DNA of 64,000 nt from Desulfovibrio piger (GTDB lineage Bacteria > Desulfobacterota > Desulfovibrionia > Desulfovibrionales > Desulfovibrionaceae): positions 520,001 to 584,000 of the forward strand of contig NZ_OX636706.1 in the NCBI RefSeq assembly GCF_951793255.1, read 5' to 3'. Below are positions 18,326 to 27,213 of the stretch, one piece after another; within the stretch, counting starts at the first letter, position 1, and each line of letters begins with the position of its first letter. The notes under the pieces were generated by a model. The model was not told the DNA's origin and did not search any database. It saw only the letters and a list, made by a program, of their open reading frames with translations. The translations under genes and the position numbers were made by a program.

Positions 18326-18941
18326 AGCGTTGCTCTCGATGCCCGTAACTCAGCGGCAGCTATCACATCAAAATCATTGATAAAACAGCAGTAGGCAGCG
18401 TCTGTCTCGTTGCCCCCTCCTATCCTTGGCCATAGCTGCCGTGTCGTAACGGGCACGGCCTGCGGCCGCCTTCGGTCGGTCCCCCTCTCCTTTCCAAAAC
18501 CTTTTCATCAGGTCCCTGACGGCCTGTCCGGCACGCGGGCCTGCTCCCTGATGCCGGTCTCCCGGCTTTTTGGCGGGCTGTTTTTTACGATGGATAGGAC
18601 AGCAGCCGGTACGCGGCGTCTGTCGGGTTGCCGCCTCCTGTCTTTGCCCGTAGCTGCCCGCGTCGTAACGGATACGGCCTGCCCCGCCTTCGGCCTGTTT
18701 CCCCAACGGCTGCTTTTGTGTGTCGCTGCATGGCAGACAAAAGCCCTCTTCTCCCAGTCTTCCATTTTTCTTTGAGGGTCCCCCTCCGGTCCCCGGCACG
18801 GTCATCCGTGCCCTGTTGCCTGCCGGGCATCTGCCGCACCGGCGGCGCTCTTTCTCCGCCTGCCTCACCCGCTCCTTTCCCGGTCTGGGGAGATGACAGG
18901 CCTTGCGCCCAGCGGCGGGGACGTGCCATACCGACCTGAGT
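18326..18941. repeat. Non-coding region with a degenerate direct repeat of about 95 bp
   Basis: Segments 18385-18479 and 18599-18698 are related: both start ACAGCAG and run through GGCGTCTGTC-like, TAGCTGCC, GTCGTAACGG and ACGGCCTG blocks in the same order. They are about 214 bases apart. No credible protein is encoded on either strand. Neither copy matches a riboswitch I know. Confidence 0.5.
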
Positions 18942-19018
18942 AAAAGTTTTCGGCGGGGATGGGGGAGCGCGAGGGGGAAGGGGGGCCCTTTTCCAAAAGG
19001 GCCCCCCTTCCCCCTCGC
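18942..19018. repeat. GC-rich long palindromic element 2, upstream of cbiG
   Basis: The element starts with AAAAGTTTTCGGCGGGGATG and continues into a perfect 24-bp stem, 18969-18992 with 18995-19018, separated by only CC. It ends 32 bases before the cbiG start. Same layout and flank as the element at 37761-37836. Confidence 0.8.
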
Positions 19019-19050
19019 CCCTCTTCCACCACCAAACCCACCGAAATCCC

Positions 19051-20259
19051 ATGCATTGTATCTGTCATGTCCTGAGCAGCGCGGCCTTGCCGCTGGCCCG
19101 ACGCCTGCGGGAAGCCATGGCCGCAGCGCCGTGGCGCGGGCCGTCGGGCGAGACGCTGGCGGAATGCCGCCTGTCCGCGCCGCAACGTTTTGCCCCGGAA
19201 GACTGCCTGCCGTTTGCCGGGATCATGGATGCAGCCCGACAGGCCGCAGAAGTTCCCCAGATCTTTATAGGCGCAACAGGCATCGCCGTGCGGGCCGTGG
19301 CGCCCCTGCTGGAACACAAGAGCACGGACGCGCCTGTCCTGGTCATCTCGCCGGACGGCCGTTTCGTCATCAGCCTGCTGGCCGGGCACTGGGGCGGCGG
19401 CAACAGCCTGTGCCGCCATGTGGCCGCCCTGCTGGACGCCGTGCCTGTCATCACCACGGCCACGGACTGCGGCGAGCGCCCTGCGCTGGACCTTTTCCTC
19501 CAGGCAGCGGGCCTGCGCATCCTGGACTGGGACCAGCTGCCTCCGGCCCAGGCCTGCTGGCTGGAAGGGCGGCCCCTGCCCTTGTGGGACCCCTGCGGCG
19601 CGGTGACGGACGGCGAAGGGGGAGGATTCCTGCGGCAGGAGCATCTGCCGGAACAGGACGGGCCCGCAGTCTGCGTACACTGGCAACGTCTGCCCGCACG
19701 ACAAGGCCGCCTGCGGGTGGCCCTGCCCTCGCTGGTACTGGGGCTGGGCTGCCGCAAGGGTATCCCTGCGCCGCTGGTGGCCACAGCCGTGGAAGGCCTG
19801 CTGCTGCGCCACGGACTCGAACCCCAGGCTCTGGCGGCCCTGGCGACCGTGACGGAAAAGGCCCGGGAACCGGCCTTGCAGGAACTGGCCCGGCGTCTGG
19901 GCCTGCCCCTGCTGACCTTCGATGCCGCGGAACTGGCCGCCGTCAGCACACCGCACCCGTCCACGGCGGCAGGGGAACGCTTCGCCTGCGCACCCTTCAG
20001 TGTCTGTGAGGCGGCCTGCCTGCTGGCGGCCCGGCGGATGGCCGCAACCGGTACGATGAAGGTGGATGGCGGGGGGGCGTCACCTGTTAGCCGGGCCGAG
20101 CTGAAGGACGGCCCGCCGGCGGGAACAGGAAACGGACAGCAAGCAGACGGCACGGACGCTCCGGCCGCCCGTCTGCTGGTGGAAAAAACCAAGGTGGCCG
20201 GCCAGCTGACCCTGGCCGTGGCCCTGTCGAACAGCATTTTGCGGAGGGATGATGTCTGA
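19051..20259 (+). CDS. cbiG: Cobalt-precorrin-5A hydrolase CbiG
   Basis: A 402-residue protein of the anaerobic cobalamin pathway; it opens the lactone of cobalt-precorrin-5A and releases acetaldehyde. The N-terminal domain carries IFIGATGIAVRAVAPLLEHK and SPDGRFVISLLAGHWGGGN. The C-terminal domain carries LVLGLGCRKGIPAPLV. Near residues 340-375 there is an extra low-complexity insertion (GGGASPVSRAELKDGPPAG). The start at 19051 lacks a good ribosome binding site, so it is less certain. It overlaps the next gene by 11 bases. Other cobalamin genes in the window lie 29 kb away. Confidence 0.9.
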   Translation: MHCICHVLSSAALPLARRLREAMAAAPWRGPSGETLAECRLSAPQRFAPEDCLPFAGIMDAARQAAEVPQIFIGATGIAVRAVAPLLEHKSTDAPVLVISPDGRFVISLLAGHWGGGNSLCRHVAALLDAVPVITTATDCGERPALDLFLQAAGLRILDWDQLPPAQACWLEGRPLPLWDPCGAVTDGEGGGFLRQEHLPEQDGPAVCVHWQRLPARQGRLRVALPSLVLGLGCRKGIPAPLVATAVEGLLLRHGLEPQALAALATVTEKAREPALQELARRLGLPLLTFDAAELAAVSTPHPSTAAGERFACAPFSVCEAACLLAARRMAATGTMKVDGGGASPVSRAELKDGPPAGTGNGQQADGTDAPAARLLVEKTKVAGQLTLAVALSNSILRRDDV

Positions 20260-20905
20260 GATCGTCATGAACGAAGGGCGGGACGCGGTCCTGCTGGTGG
20301 GCGGCGGCAGCCTGTGCGCCGCGGCCGTACCGCTGTTGCAGGCTGCCGGGCTGGTCCCTGCGGGCGTCATCCACGGTCCGCGTTGTGACTTCGCGGCAGA
20401 GGCGGGCGTGCCTCCGCTGGGCCGGGACGCCGACCTGGCCCGCCTGCGGCCGGACTTCTCCCGGGCCGTGGTCACGGCCCCGCACAAGCAGGCTGCCAAA
20501 CTGCGCCGTCTGCTGCACGACGCCCTGCGGGAACTGGGCTTCACTCTGGTCAGTGCGGTCCATCCTGATGCCCACAGGGAGCGGGATGTCCTCGTCGGCG
20601 CCGGGAACCTCATCTTTGCCGATGCCTCGCTGGCAGCGGGCTGCCGTACCGGCACGGGCTGCGTGCTGCGGGCCGGAGCGCGTCTGGAGGCAGGCTGCGG
20701 CCTGGAGGACCATGTCCATCTGGGGGAAGGCGCGCACCTGGGTGAGGGCGTCATCGTGGAGGAAGGGGCCCATCTGGGCCGGGAGGTACGCGTGGATGCG
20801 GGCCTGCGGCTGGAAAAAAATATTTTTGTGCCGGACAATGTCCACCTGACGCACCGGACCCTGCCGCTGTTCAGTGCGGGCGGGGAACGGGAAGGCAGCG
20901 CGTAA
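20249..20905 (+). CDS. Left-handed beta-helix (hexapeptide-repeat) protein, PglD/NeuD-like
   Basis: A 218-residue protein. GGAGGG immediately precedes tandem ATG codons at 20249 and 20252; the second is the better spaced start. The N-terminal domain is Rossmann-like (VLLVGGGSLCAAAVPLLQAAG). The C-terminal part has hexapeptide-type repeats (LVGAGNLIFADASLAAGC, VLRAGARLEAGCGLEDHVHL, VIVEEGAHLGREVRV). This layout is that of sugar O-/N-acetyltransferases such as PglD and NeuD, but the acetyl-CoA site histidine is not obvious. It overlaps cbiG, so the two are translationally coupled. A role in cobalamin synthesis is not known for this family. Confidence 0.6.
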   Translation: MMSEIVMNEGRDAVLLVGGGSLCAAAVPLLQAAGLVPAGVIHGPRCDFAAEAGVPPLGRDADLARLRPDFSRAVVTAPHKQAAKLRRLLHDALRELGFTLVSAVHPDAHRERDVLVGAGNLIFADASLAAGCRTGTGCVLRAGARLEAGCGLEDHVHLGEGAHLGEGVIVEEGAHLGREVRVDAGLRLEKNIFVPDNVHLTHRTLPLFSAGGEREGSA

Positions 20906-21019
20906 TCTTTCGATTTTCAAGAAAAATTTTATAAAATCGCGCTACAACTTCACGGCAGGCGGACGTTTTTCCGGCGTTCCCGCCTGCCCGAAGGCCGTGC
21001 GGATTTTCCGCCACCCACG

Positions 21020-21048
21020 TTGACACATTCTGCAACCCGGCGTATTGA
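21020..21048 (+). promoter_or_regulatory. Candidate promoter of the cytochrome c3 gene
   Basis: TTGACA (21020-21025), 17 bases, then TATTGA (21043-21048), 75 bases before the start codon. The -10 match is moderate. Confidence 0.5.
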
Positions 21049-21122
21049 TTTGTTATCTGTCTGTGACGTCCCGGAGCCGTTCCGCGCGTCCCAAGGTTCG
21101 ACTAGCCTGTGAGGAGGTTGTC

Positions 21123-21530
21123 ATGAAGTTCGCCCTGTTGTCTGCCGGTGTCCTGGCTCTGGCCCTGTCCGTGCCCGCCATCGCGGCCCAGCCCCCTGTC
21201 CCGGCTGACGGTCTCGTCCTGCAAGGTTCCAATCCCAAGAAGCCGGTGACCTTCAACCACTCCACCCACAAGACCGTGGAATGCGTCGTCTGCCACCATC
21301 CCGTGGACGGCAAGGAAAGCTATGCCAAGTGCGCCACCGCCGGCTGTCATGACAACCTGAAGGACAAGAAGGGGACCAACAGCCTGTACTATGTGATGCA
21401 CGCCAAGGAAAAGGCCGATGCCCCCCTGAAGCATCAGAGCTGCCTGTCCTGTCACGTCAAGGTCGTGGCCGAAAAGCCCGACCTGAAGAAGGACCTCACC
21501 GGTTGCGCCAAGTCCAAGTGCCATCCGTAG
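21123..21530 (+). CDS. cycA: Tetraheme cytochrome c3, periplasmic
   Basis: A 135-residue precursor with a signal peptide (MKFALLSAGVLALALSVPAI, cleaved near AIA-AQ). Four heme sites are visible: CVVCH, CATAGCH, CLSCH and CAKSKCH, the CX2CH/CX4CH alternation of Desulfovibrio type I cytochrome c3. Axial histidines are supplied by FNHSTHKT and others such as CHH. The protein accepts electrons from periplasmic hydrogenases and formate dehydrogenases and passes them to membrane complexes. TGAGGAGG precedes the start at 21123. It is monocistronic with its own terminator. Confidence 0.97.
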   Translation: MKFALLSAGVLALALSVPAIAAQPPVPADGLVLQGSNPKKPVTFNHSTHKTVECVVCHHPVDGKESYAKCATAGCHDNLKDKKGTNSLYYVMHAKEKADAPLKHQSCLSCHVKVVAEKPDLKKDLTGCAKSKCHP

Positions 21531-21553
21531 GCCGTCATCCATTTTCGCATTGC

Positions 21554-21583
21554 AAGCCGCGGGAAACCGCGGCTTTTCTTTTT
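21554..21583 (+). terminator. Intrinsic terminator of the cytochrome c3 gene
   Basis: AAGCCGCGG (21554-21562) pairs with CCGCGGCTT (21567-21575), followed by a T-rich tail. Confidence 0.9.
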
Positions 21584-21670
21584 GGCGGTTTGCCTTTTGG
21601 AGCATGAGCTGCTATGCAGGGCAAGCCGTTGAGGAACCGGATCACCAACCATCCTGCATGAGAGGCGCCC

Positions 21671-22618
21671 ATGGCCGCATCTGCCGAGCAAAACGAGATC
21701 ATCGAACTGACGGACCTTATCGAAAAAGGCCCTGACCTGCCGAAAAACAGCCCCAAAACGCCTGAGCCCCTCCCCTTGCCCGACGAGGCTCCGGCAACGG
21801 CCGCCCCGGCTCCTGACGACCTGCTCCTGCTGCCTGTCCAGGATCACGAGCCCGTGCCGTCCCCCGCGCCCGCCGTCGAGGACGTGCCCCCCGCCCGGGA
21901 CTGGGAGGCCCAGCTGGATGCCTCCGCGGCCGTGATCGGCGATACGGGCCTGCATCTGGCCGCTCTGGCAGCGCAGACCGGCACCGAAAGCCCCCTGCTG
22001 CCGGAAAGCCTGGAGCGCATCAGCAGCCTGGAAGAAAGCTGCCGCCAGCTCGACCGTCGCCTGAGCGCCCTGGAAGGCCAGGCCGGGAACGGCCACAGCG
22101 ACGCCACCCTGCTCATGGAGACCGTGGAGCGTCTCACCCATCTGGAAGAGCAGGTGCAGGCCCTGCCCGCCACGGCAGACACCGCCTCCGGCAGCATGGC
22201 CGGAGCGCCCGACAGCGTCCTGCTTATGGAAAGCATGGAGCGCCTTTCCGCGCTGGAGGGCGAACACCAGGAGATGCTGCAGCGTCTCGACAGTCTGGAA
22301 AGCCAGACCGGGGGCAGCCACAGTGACGGCACCCTGCTCATGGAGACCGTGGAACGCCTCACCCATCTGGAAGAACAGGTACAGGCCCTGCAGGACGCTC
22401 CGGCCGCTTCCGGAGAGGCCCCGGCCACTGCGGACAGCGAACGCGTGGCCCGTCTTGAGGAAGAGCGGCGGATGCTGGCACAGCGGGTGGAAGCCCTGGA
22501 GCACCAGCTTGGCGACCTGATGACGGATTTTGACAAATACGTGGAAAAGGCGGCCGCAGCCGCTGCGGCGCGGATCCTGCATGAAGAGATCCGGCGCCTG
22601 ATGGGGGACCAGGCCTGA
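21671..22618 (+). CDS. Coiled-coil protein with three 37-38-residue repeats
   Basis: A 315-residue acidic protein of unrecognised family; GAGAGG precedes the start. Residues 1-85 are Pro/Ala/Glu-rich and likely disordered. The rest is predicted coiled coil. A module with the core LLMETVERLTHLEEQVQAL starts near residues 147 and 222, with a diverged copy (LLMESMERLSALE) near 184, so it repeats every 37-38 residues. The C-terminus has a helix with an Ala run (EKAAAAAAARILHEEIRRL). No signal peptide or membrane segment is seen. The length and helical nature suggest a structural or scaffolding role, but this is inference. Confidence 0.65.
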   Translation: MAASAEQNEIIELTDLIEKGPDLPKNSPKTPEPLPLPDEAPATAAPAPDDLLLLPVQDHEPVPSPAPAVEDVPPARDWEAQLDASAAVIGDTGLHLAALAAQTGTESPLLPESLERISSLEESCRQLDRRLSALEGQAGNGHSDATLLMETVERLTHLEEQVQALPATADTASGSMAGAPDSVLLMESMERLSALEGEHQEMLQRLDSLESQTGGSHSDGTLLMETVERLTHLEEQVQALQDAPAASGEAPATADSERVARLEEERRMLAQRVEALEHQLGDLMTDFDKYVEKAAAAAAARILHEEIRRLMGDQA

Positions 22619-22651
22619 GCGGCCTTTTTCCCTGCGCGCACGGCCTTTTCC

Positions 22652-22706
22652 GCCCCCGCGGGAGCGGGGGCATCGACTTGCCAAGCGCACCGTTAGCGCA
22701 TATGCT
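22652..22706 (+). promoter_or_regulatory. Hairpin and candidate sigma-70 promoter before the ubiE operon
   Basis: A GC hairpin GCCCCCGC/GCGGGGGC (22652-22671) without a T tract is followed by TTGCCA (22678-22683), 17 bases, and TATGCT (22701-22706). The promoter would serve the small gene at 22873 and ubiE. The 170 bases between hold nothing recognisable. Confidence 0.5.
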
Positions 22707-22872
22707 GACGGACGGCCTTTTGCAGGCAACAGCCCTGTACAGGCCCGAATCAAAAACAAAAGGGGCGGGGGCCGCCGTTTCCGTTCCTTTACCCGTCCGG
22801 CGTTTTCCCGTTGTGGGTCAAGGCCATTCCCCAGTGGACGGGTTTTTCATTTTGTATGCCACGAGGCCAGGT

Positions 22873-23046
22873 ATGGACAAAGACAGCAAGGAAGCCCTTC
22901 AGGTCGCCAAGGAGCTGACCGCCAAATTCATCGAGACGCGCACGGTTTCGCCGGGCAACTTCGCCGAGGTCTTTCCCGCCGTGTACCGCGTGGTCTGCGA
23001 AGCCATCCGCCAGGGCAACGCGCCCAGGGAGGCCGGACGTGACTGA
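22873..23046 (+). CDS. Small conserved hypothetical protein ahead of ubiE
   Basis: A 57-residue soluble protein starting at 22873 after GAGG. It is rich in helices (DKDSKEALQVAKELTAKFIE, then FAEVFPAVYRVVCEAI). No domain is recognised. Its last eight bases overlap the ubiE start, so the two are translationally coupled. Short proteins ending in a VFPAVYRVV-like helix are common in sulfate reducers, but I know of no function. Confidence 0.65.
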   Translation: MDKDSKEALQVAKELTAKFIETRTVSPGNFAEVFPAVYRVVCEAIRQGNAPREAGRD

Positions 23047-23752
23047 TCCCCGCCCCCAGCATGACGCTGCCGTCTCCGGCATGTTCGGCCGCATCGCCGG
23101 CTTCTACGACCTGCTCAACCATACGCTGAGCCTGGGCATCGACTATTACTGGCGCCATGTGCTGGCCAATAACGTGCGCGTGGGCAGCACCAACCGCGTG
23201 CTCGACCTGGCCGCAGGTACCCTGGACGTCTCGCTGGCCATCCGCCGCAAGTACCCGCATGTGCAGGTGCCCGCCATGGACTTTTGCCCGCCCATGCTCC
23301 AGCGCGGCCTGCACAAGCTCAAGGGCGACAACGCCCGGGCCATCATGCCCGTGGCCGCTGACGCCAAAAAGCTGCCCCTGCCCGACGCTTCGGTGGACTG
23401 CGTGACCATGGCCTTCGGCATCCGCAACATCAAGCCGCGCTCCGAGGCCTTTGCCGAGATGCTGCGCGTGCTCACCCCCGGCGGCCGCGCCTGCATCCTG
23501 GAGTTCGGCTCCGGCAGCGAACGCATCTGGGGCGGTCTGTACAATTTTTATCTGGACAGGATCCTGCCGCGTATCGGCAAGATGGTCTCCCGCGACCCGG
23601 GCGCCTATGAGTATCTGGCCGAGACCATCCGCAATTTCCCCACGGCCCCGGCCCTGGAAAAGGAAATGACCGATGCCGGTTTCGCGCGGGCCTGGCATAT
23701 CAAGCTCACGTCGGGCATCGTCTGCCTGCATGTGGGCGAAAAGGCCCGCTAG
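23039..23752 (+). CDS. ubiE: Demethylmenaquinone methyltransferase UbiE/MenG
   Basis: A 237-residue SAM-dependent methyltransferase that performs the last methylation in menaquinone synthesis. The start is GTG at 23039 with GGGAGG seven bases upstream. The SAM site is VLDLAAGTLDVSLAIRR (usually GTGD; here AGTLD). UbiE signatures MFGRIAGFYDLLNHTLSLGI and the block VTMAFGIRNI are present. Together with mqnB and the polyprenyl synthase further downstream it points to a menaquinone-based respiratory chain. Confidence 0.92.
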   Translation: MTDPRPQHDAAVSGMFGRIAGFYDLLNHTLSLGIDYYWRHVLANNVRVGSTNRVLDLAAGTLDVSLAIRRKYPHVQVPAMDFCPPMLQRGLHKLKGDNARAIMPVAADAKKLPLPDASVDCVTMAFGIRNIKPRSEAFAEMLRVLTPGGRACILEFGSGSERIWGGLYNFYLDRILPRIGKMVSRDPGAYEYLAETIRNFPTAPALEKEMTDAGFARAWHIKLTSGIVCLHVGEKAR

Positions 23753-23755
23753 CGG

Positions 23756-23780
23756 GCCGGCGCGCTGCGATAGCGCCGGC
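23756..23780 (+). terminator. Possible terminator hairpin after ubiE
   Basis: GCCGGCGC (23756-23763) pairs with GCGCCGGC (23773-23780). The following T tract is poor (TTCCCC). Confidence 0.4.
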
Positions 23781-23822
23781 TTCCCCGCCGCAGGCGGGAC
23801 GACCCGGCGCCATCCTCCGGCA

Positions 23823-23852
23823 CAAAAAAACGGCGCCCCCAAGGGACGCCGT
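23823..23852 (-). terminator. Intrinsic terminator of the DUF2065 gene
   Basis: On the minus strand ACGGCG pairs with CGCCGT and is followed by seven T residues (A tract at 23824-23830). Confidence 0.75.
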
Positions 23853-23878
23853 CATGCATGCGGAAAAAAGCCTCAAGC

Positions 23879-24079
23879 TCAGGCGCTGCGGGCCAGCCAT
23901 ACAAGAAAGAGGCCCAGAGCCAGCGCCGCCAGCCCGAGGACCCGTATGGAGCTTTTGGGCATCTGCGCGATGAGGATCACTGCCCGTCGCATGGCGTCGG
24001 GAGCCAGAGCCCAGACCAGGCCTTCCAGAAGGATGGCCAAACCCAATGCCGCAAGAAATGGTTCCCAGTCAAAAGTCAT
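23879..24079 (-). CDS. DUF2065 (YjeT-like) small membrane protein
   Basis: A 66-residue protein easily missed because the same frame stays open far upstream across the next gene. The start ATG is at 24079 (MTFDWEPFLAALGLAILLEG). It has two membrane helices, roughly residues 7-25 and 46-63, joined by the PDAMRRAVILIAQMP loop characteristic of YjeT/DUF2065. In many proteobacteria this protein lies near hflC or purA; its function is unknown. Here it is transcribed against ubiE and divergent from the nucleotide-sugar dehydrogenase gene, only 45 bases away. A terminator follows it. Confidence 0.85.
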   Translation of the reverse strand: MTFDWEPFLAALGLAILLEGLVWALAPDAMRRAVILIAQMPKSSIRVLGLAALALGLFLVWLARSA

Positions 24080-24124
24080 GTCTTTCACATGGCGGAAACA
24101 GGCATTTTTGTAAAGGATAAAACG

Positions 24125-25438
<1,314 letters not shown>

Positions 25439-25443
25439 GCGCC

Positions 25444-26181
25444 GTGCTGCTGGTCTGTGCCGCCACCGCCCGCGAACTGCTGTCCGCCCTGCCGGAACAG
25501 GCCCTGGGGCCCGTTCCCGGAGCGGCATGCGGCCCGGCGGCGCAGACCGGCCTGCCGGAGCAGGAATTGCTGCCCCTGCACCTGGGCCTGCCGGCCCTGG
25601 CCTGCATCACCGGCGTGGGGCCCGTCAACGCCGCCCTCGGCATGGGGCTGGCACTGGCCGGGGCCCGACAGGCCGGACATGCGGTCTCGCTGGTGCTCAA
25701 CGTGGGCGTGGCCGGCAGCATGGACCTGCAACGGGCGCCCCTCCGTTCGCTCTGGCGGGTGGAGGAAGAGATCTGGCCGGAATACGGCCTGCACGACGGG
25801 ACGGCTGTGGACGGCCCGTCGTTCGGTTTTCCCCAGTGGGAAGGGCCGCACGGGCCGGTCTTCGACCGTCTGCCCCTGGCCGCTCCCGCGCAGCTGCCCG
25901 CCTGCCTGCACGGGCTGTGCTCCCTGCCCGCGGCCACGTCCCTGAGCGTGGCGGGCGTCAGCGCTTCCCGGCAGCGTGTGGGACAGCTCCGGCAGGCCCA
26001 TCCCGGGGCCCTGCTGGAAAATATGGAAGGTTTTGCCGTGGCGCTGGCCTGCGCCCGCCAGGGCATCGCCTGTGTGGAGGTACGCAGCGTTTCCAACCGG
26101 GGGGGGCCGCGCGCACCGCATGAAACGGATTTTCCGGGAGCCATGCGCCGTCTGGCGGATATCTGGCGCCCCGCACCATAA
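25444..26181 (+). CDS. mqnB: Futalosine hydrolase MqnB
   Basis: A 245-residue nucleoside-phosphorylase-fold enzyme that removes hypoxanthine from futalosine in the alternative menaquinone pathway. The start is GTG at 25444, five bases after the preceding stop, with no clear ribosome binding site, so it may be coupled to the gene before. Family blocks are ITGVGPVNAALGMG, VLNVGVAGSM and LLENMEGFAVALAC, with the MEG motif that contacts the ribose. RSVSNRGG is typical of MqnB. Next is a polyprenyl synthase gene 14 bases away. Confidence 0.9.
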   Translation: MLLVCAATARELLSALPEQALGPVPGAACGPAAQTGLPEQELLPLHLGLPALACITGVGPVNAALGMGLALAGARQAGHAVSLVLNVGVAGSMDLQRAPLRSLWRVEEEIWPEYGLHDGTAVDGPSFGFPQWEGPHGPVFDRLPLAAPAQLPACLHGLCSLPAATSLSVAGVSASRQRVGQLRQAHPGALLENMEGFAVALACARQGIACVEVRSVSNRGGPRAPHETDFPGAMRRLADIWRPAP

Positions 26182-26195
26182 ACCGAGATGTCGCT

Positions 26196-27161
26196 ATGCT
26201 GCTTCTGAAAGCCCGTCTGGCACTGGAACTGCCCCCCATCAACAAGGCTCTTTCCCGGGCCGCCGAGGGCCTGCCCCATCCCGTGCGCCCCATCGCCCGC
26301 CACATTTTCGAAGCGGGCGGCAAACGCCTGCGCCCCCTGCTGACCATCCTCATGGCCCGCCTGCTGGGCTATGACAAAAAAGACATCTACGATCTGGCCG
26401 TCACCATGGAGATGCTCCATGCCGCCACGCTGCTGCATGACGACGTGCTGGACAATGCCGATACCCGTCGCGGCAAACCCGCCGCGCACACCATTTTCAA
26501 CGCCACCAGCACCATCCTGGCCGGCGATGCCATGCTGGCCCATGCCAATGCCCTGGTGGCCCAGTGCGGCGACCCGCGCCTGTGCCTCTGCTTCTCCGAG
26601 GCCACCAGCCGCACCGCCGCCGGCGAGATCCTGGAGATCGCGGCCCAGCATCAGGTGGAGACCACCGCCGAGGAATACGAGGAGATCATCCGCGGCAAGA
26701 CGGCCTGGCTGATCCGGGCCTCGTGCCAGCTGGGCGCCCTGCGCGCCGGTGCCGACGATGCCCTGGTGGAAGCCGCCGCCGCGTATGGCGAGAACATCGG
26801 CATGGCCTTCCAGATCGTGGACGACGCCCTGGACTTTGCCCCCCAGAGCGTCACGGGCAAACCTTCGGGCGGCGACGTGCGCGAAGGCAAACTGACCCCG
26901 CCCCTGCGCATGTACCGCGACAGCCTGGACGATGCCGCCCGCGCGGCCTTCGACCAGGCCTTCAATGACGCTTCCTTCACCGACAGCGACGCCGAGCGCA
27001 TCGCTGACGGCATCCGTGCGGCCGGTTTCGACCAGGCCACGCGCATGGCTGCCGAAGGCTATCTGGACAAGGCCCGCGCGGCCCTGGCCACCCTGCCCTC
27101 GGGACCGGAACAGGACATCCTGCAACAAATGGCCGACTACGTTCGCGACCGCAAAAAATAA
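26196..27161 (+). CDS. Polyprenyl diphosphate synthase (menaquinone side chain)
   Basis: A 321-residue all-helical trans-prenyltransferase of the IspA/IspB/HepT type. The first Asp-rich motif is LLHDDVLDNADTRRG (about residues 80-94). The second is weaker than usual: the FQIVDDALDF block is intact and is followed by GGDVREGKLTPPL. GGKRLRP near the N-terminus binds IPP. The enzyme extends farnesyl diphosphate with IPP units; the exact chain length is not readable. Its position after mqnB, with ubiE upstream, suggests it makes the menaquinone tail. Confidence 0.92.
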   Translation: MLLLKARLALELPPINKALSRAAEGLPHPVRPIARHIFEAGGKRLRPLLTILMARLLGYDKKDIYDLAVTMEMLHAATLLHDDVLDNADTRRGKPAAHTIFNATSTILAGDAMLAHANALVAQCGDPRLCLCFSEATSRTAAGEILEIAAQHQVETTAEEYEEIIRGKTAWLIRASCQLGALRAGADDALVEAAAAYGENIGMAFQIVDDALDFAPQSVTGKPSGGDVREGKLTPPLRMYRDSLDDAARAAFDQAFNDASFTDSDAERIADGIRAAGFDQATRMAAEGYLDKARAALATLPSGPEQDILQQMADYVRDRKK

Positions 27162-27213
27162 TCGCCTTATTACGGAGAACCGGCGGGATTCCCGCCGCCA
27201 AAGCGAGGACCGT

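Noticed and set aside
18374..18868. Minus-strand 164-residue frame with repeated AGR(I/A)RYD peptides
   Set aside because: The repetition comes from the direct DNA repeat; composition and lack of a start signal argue against a gene.
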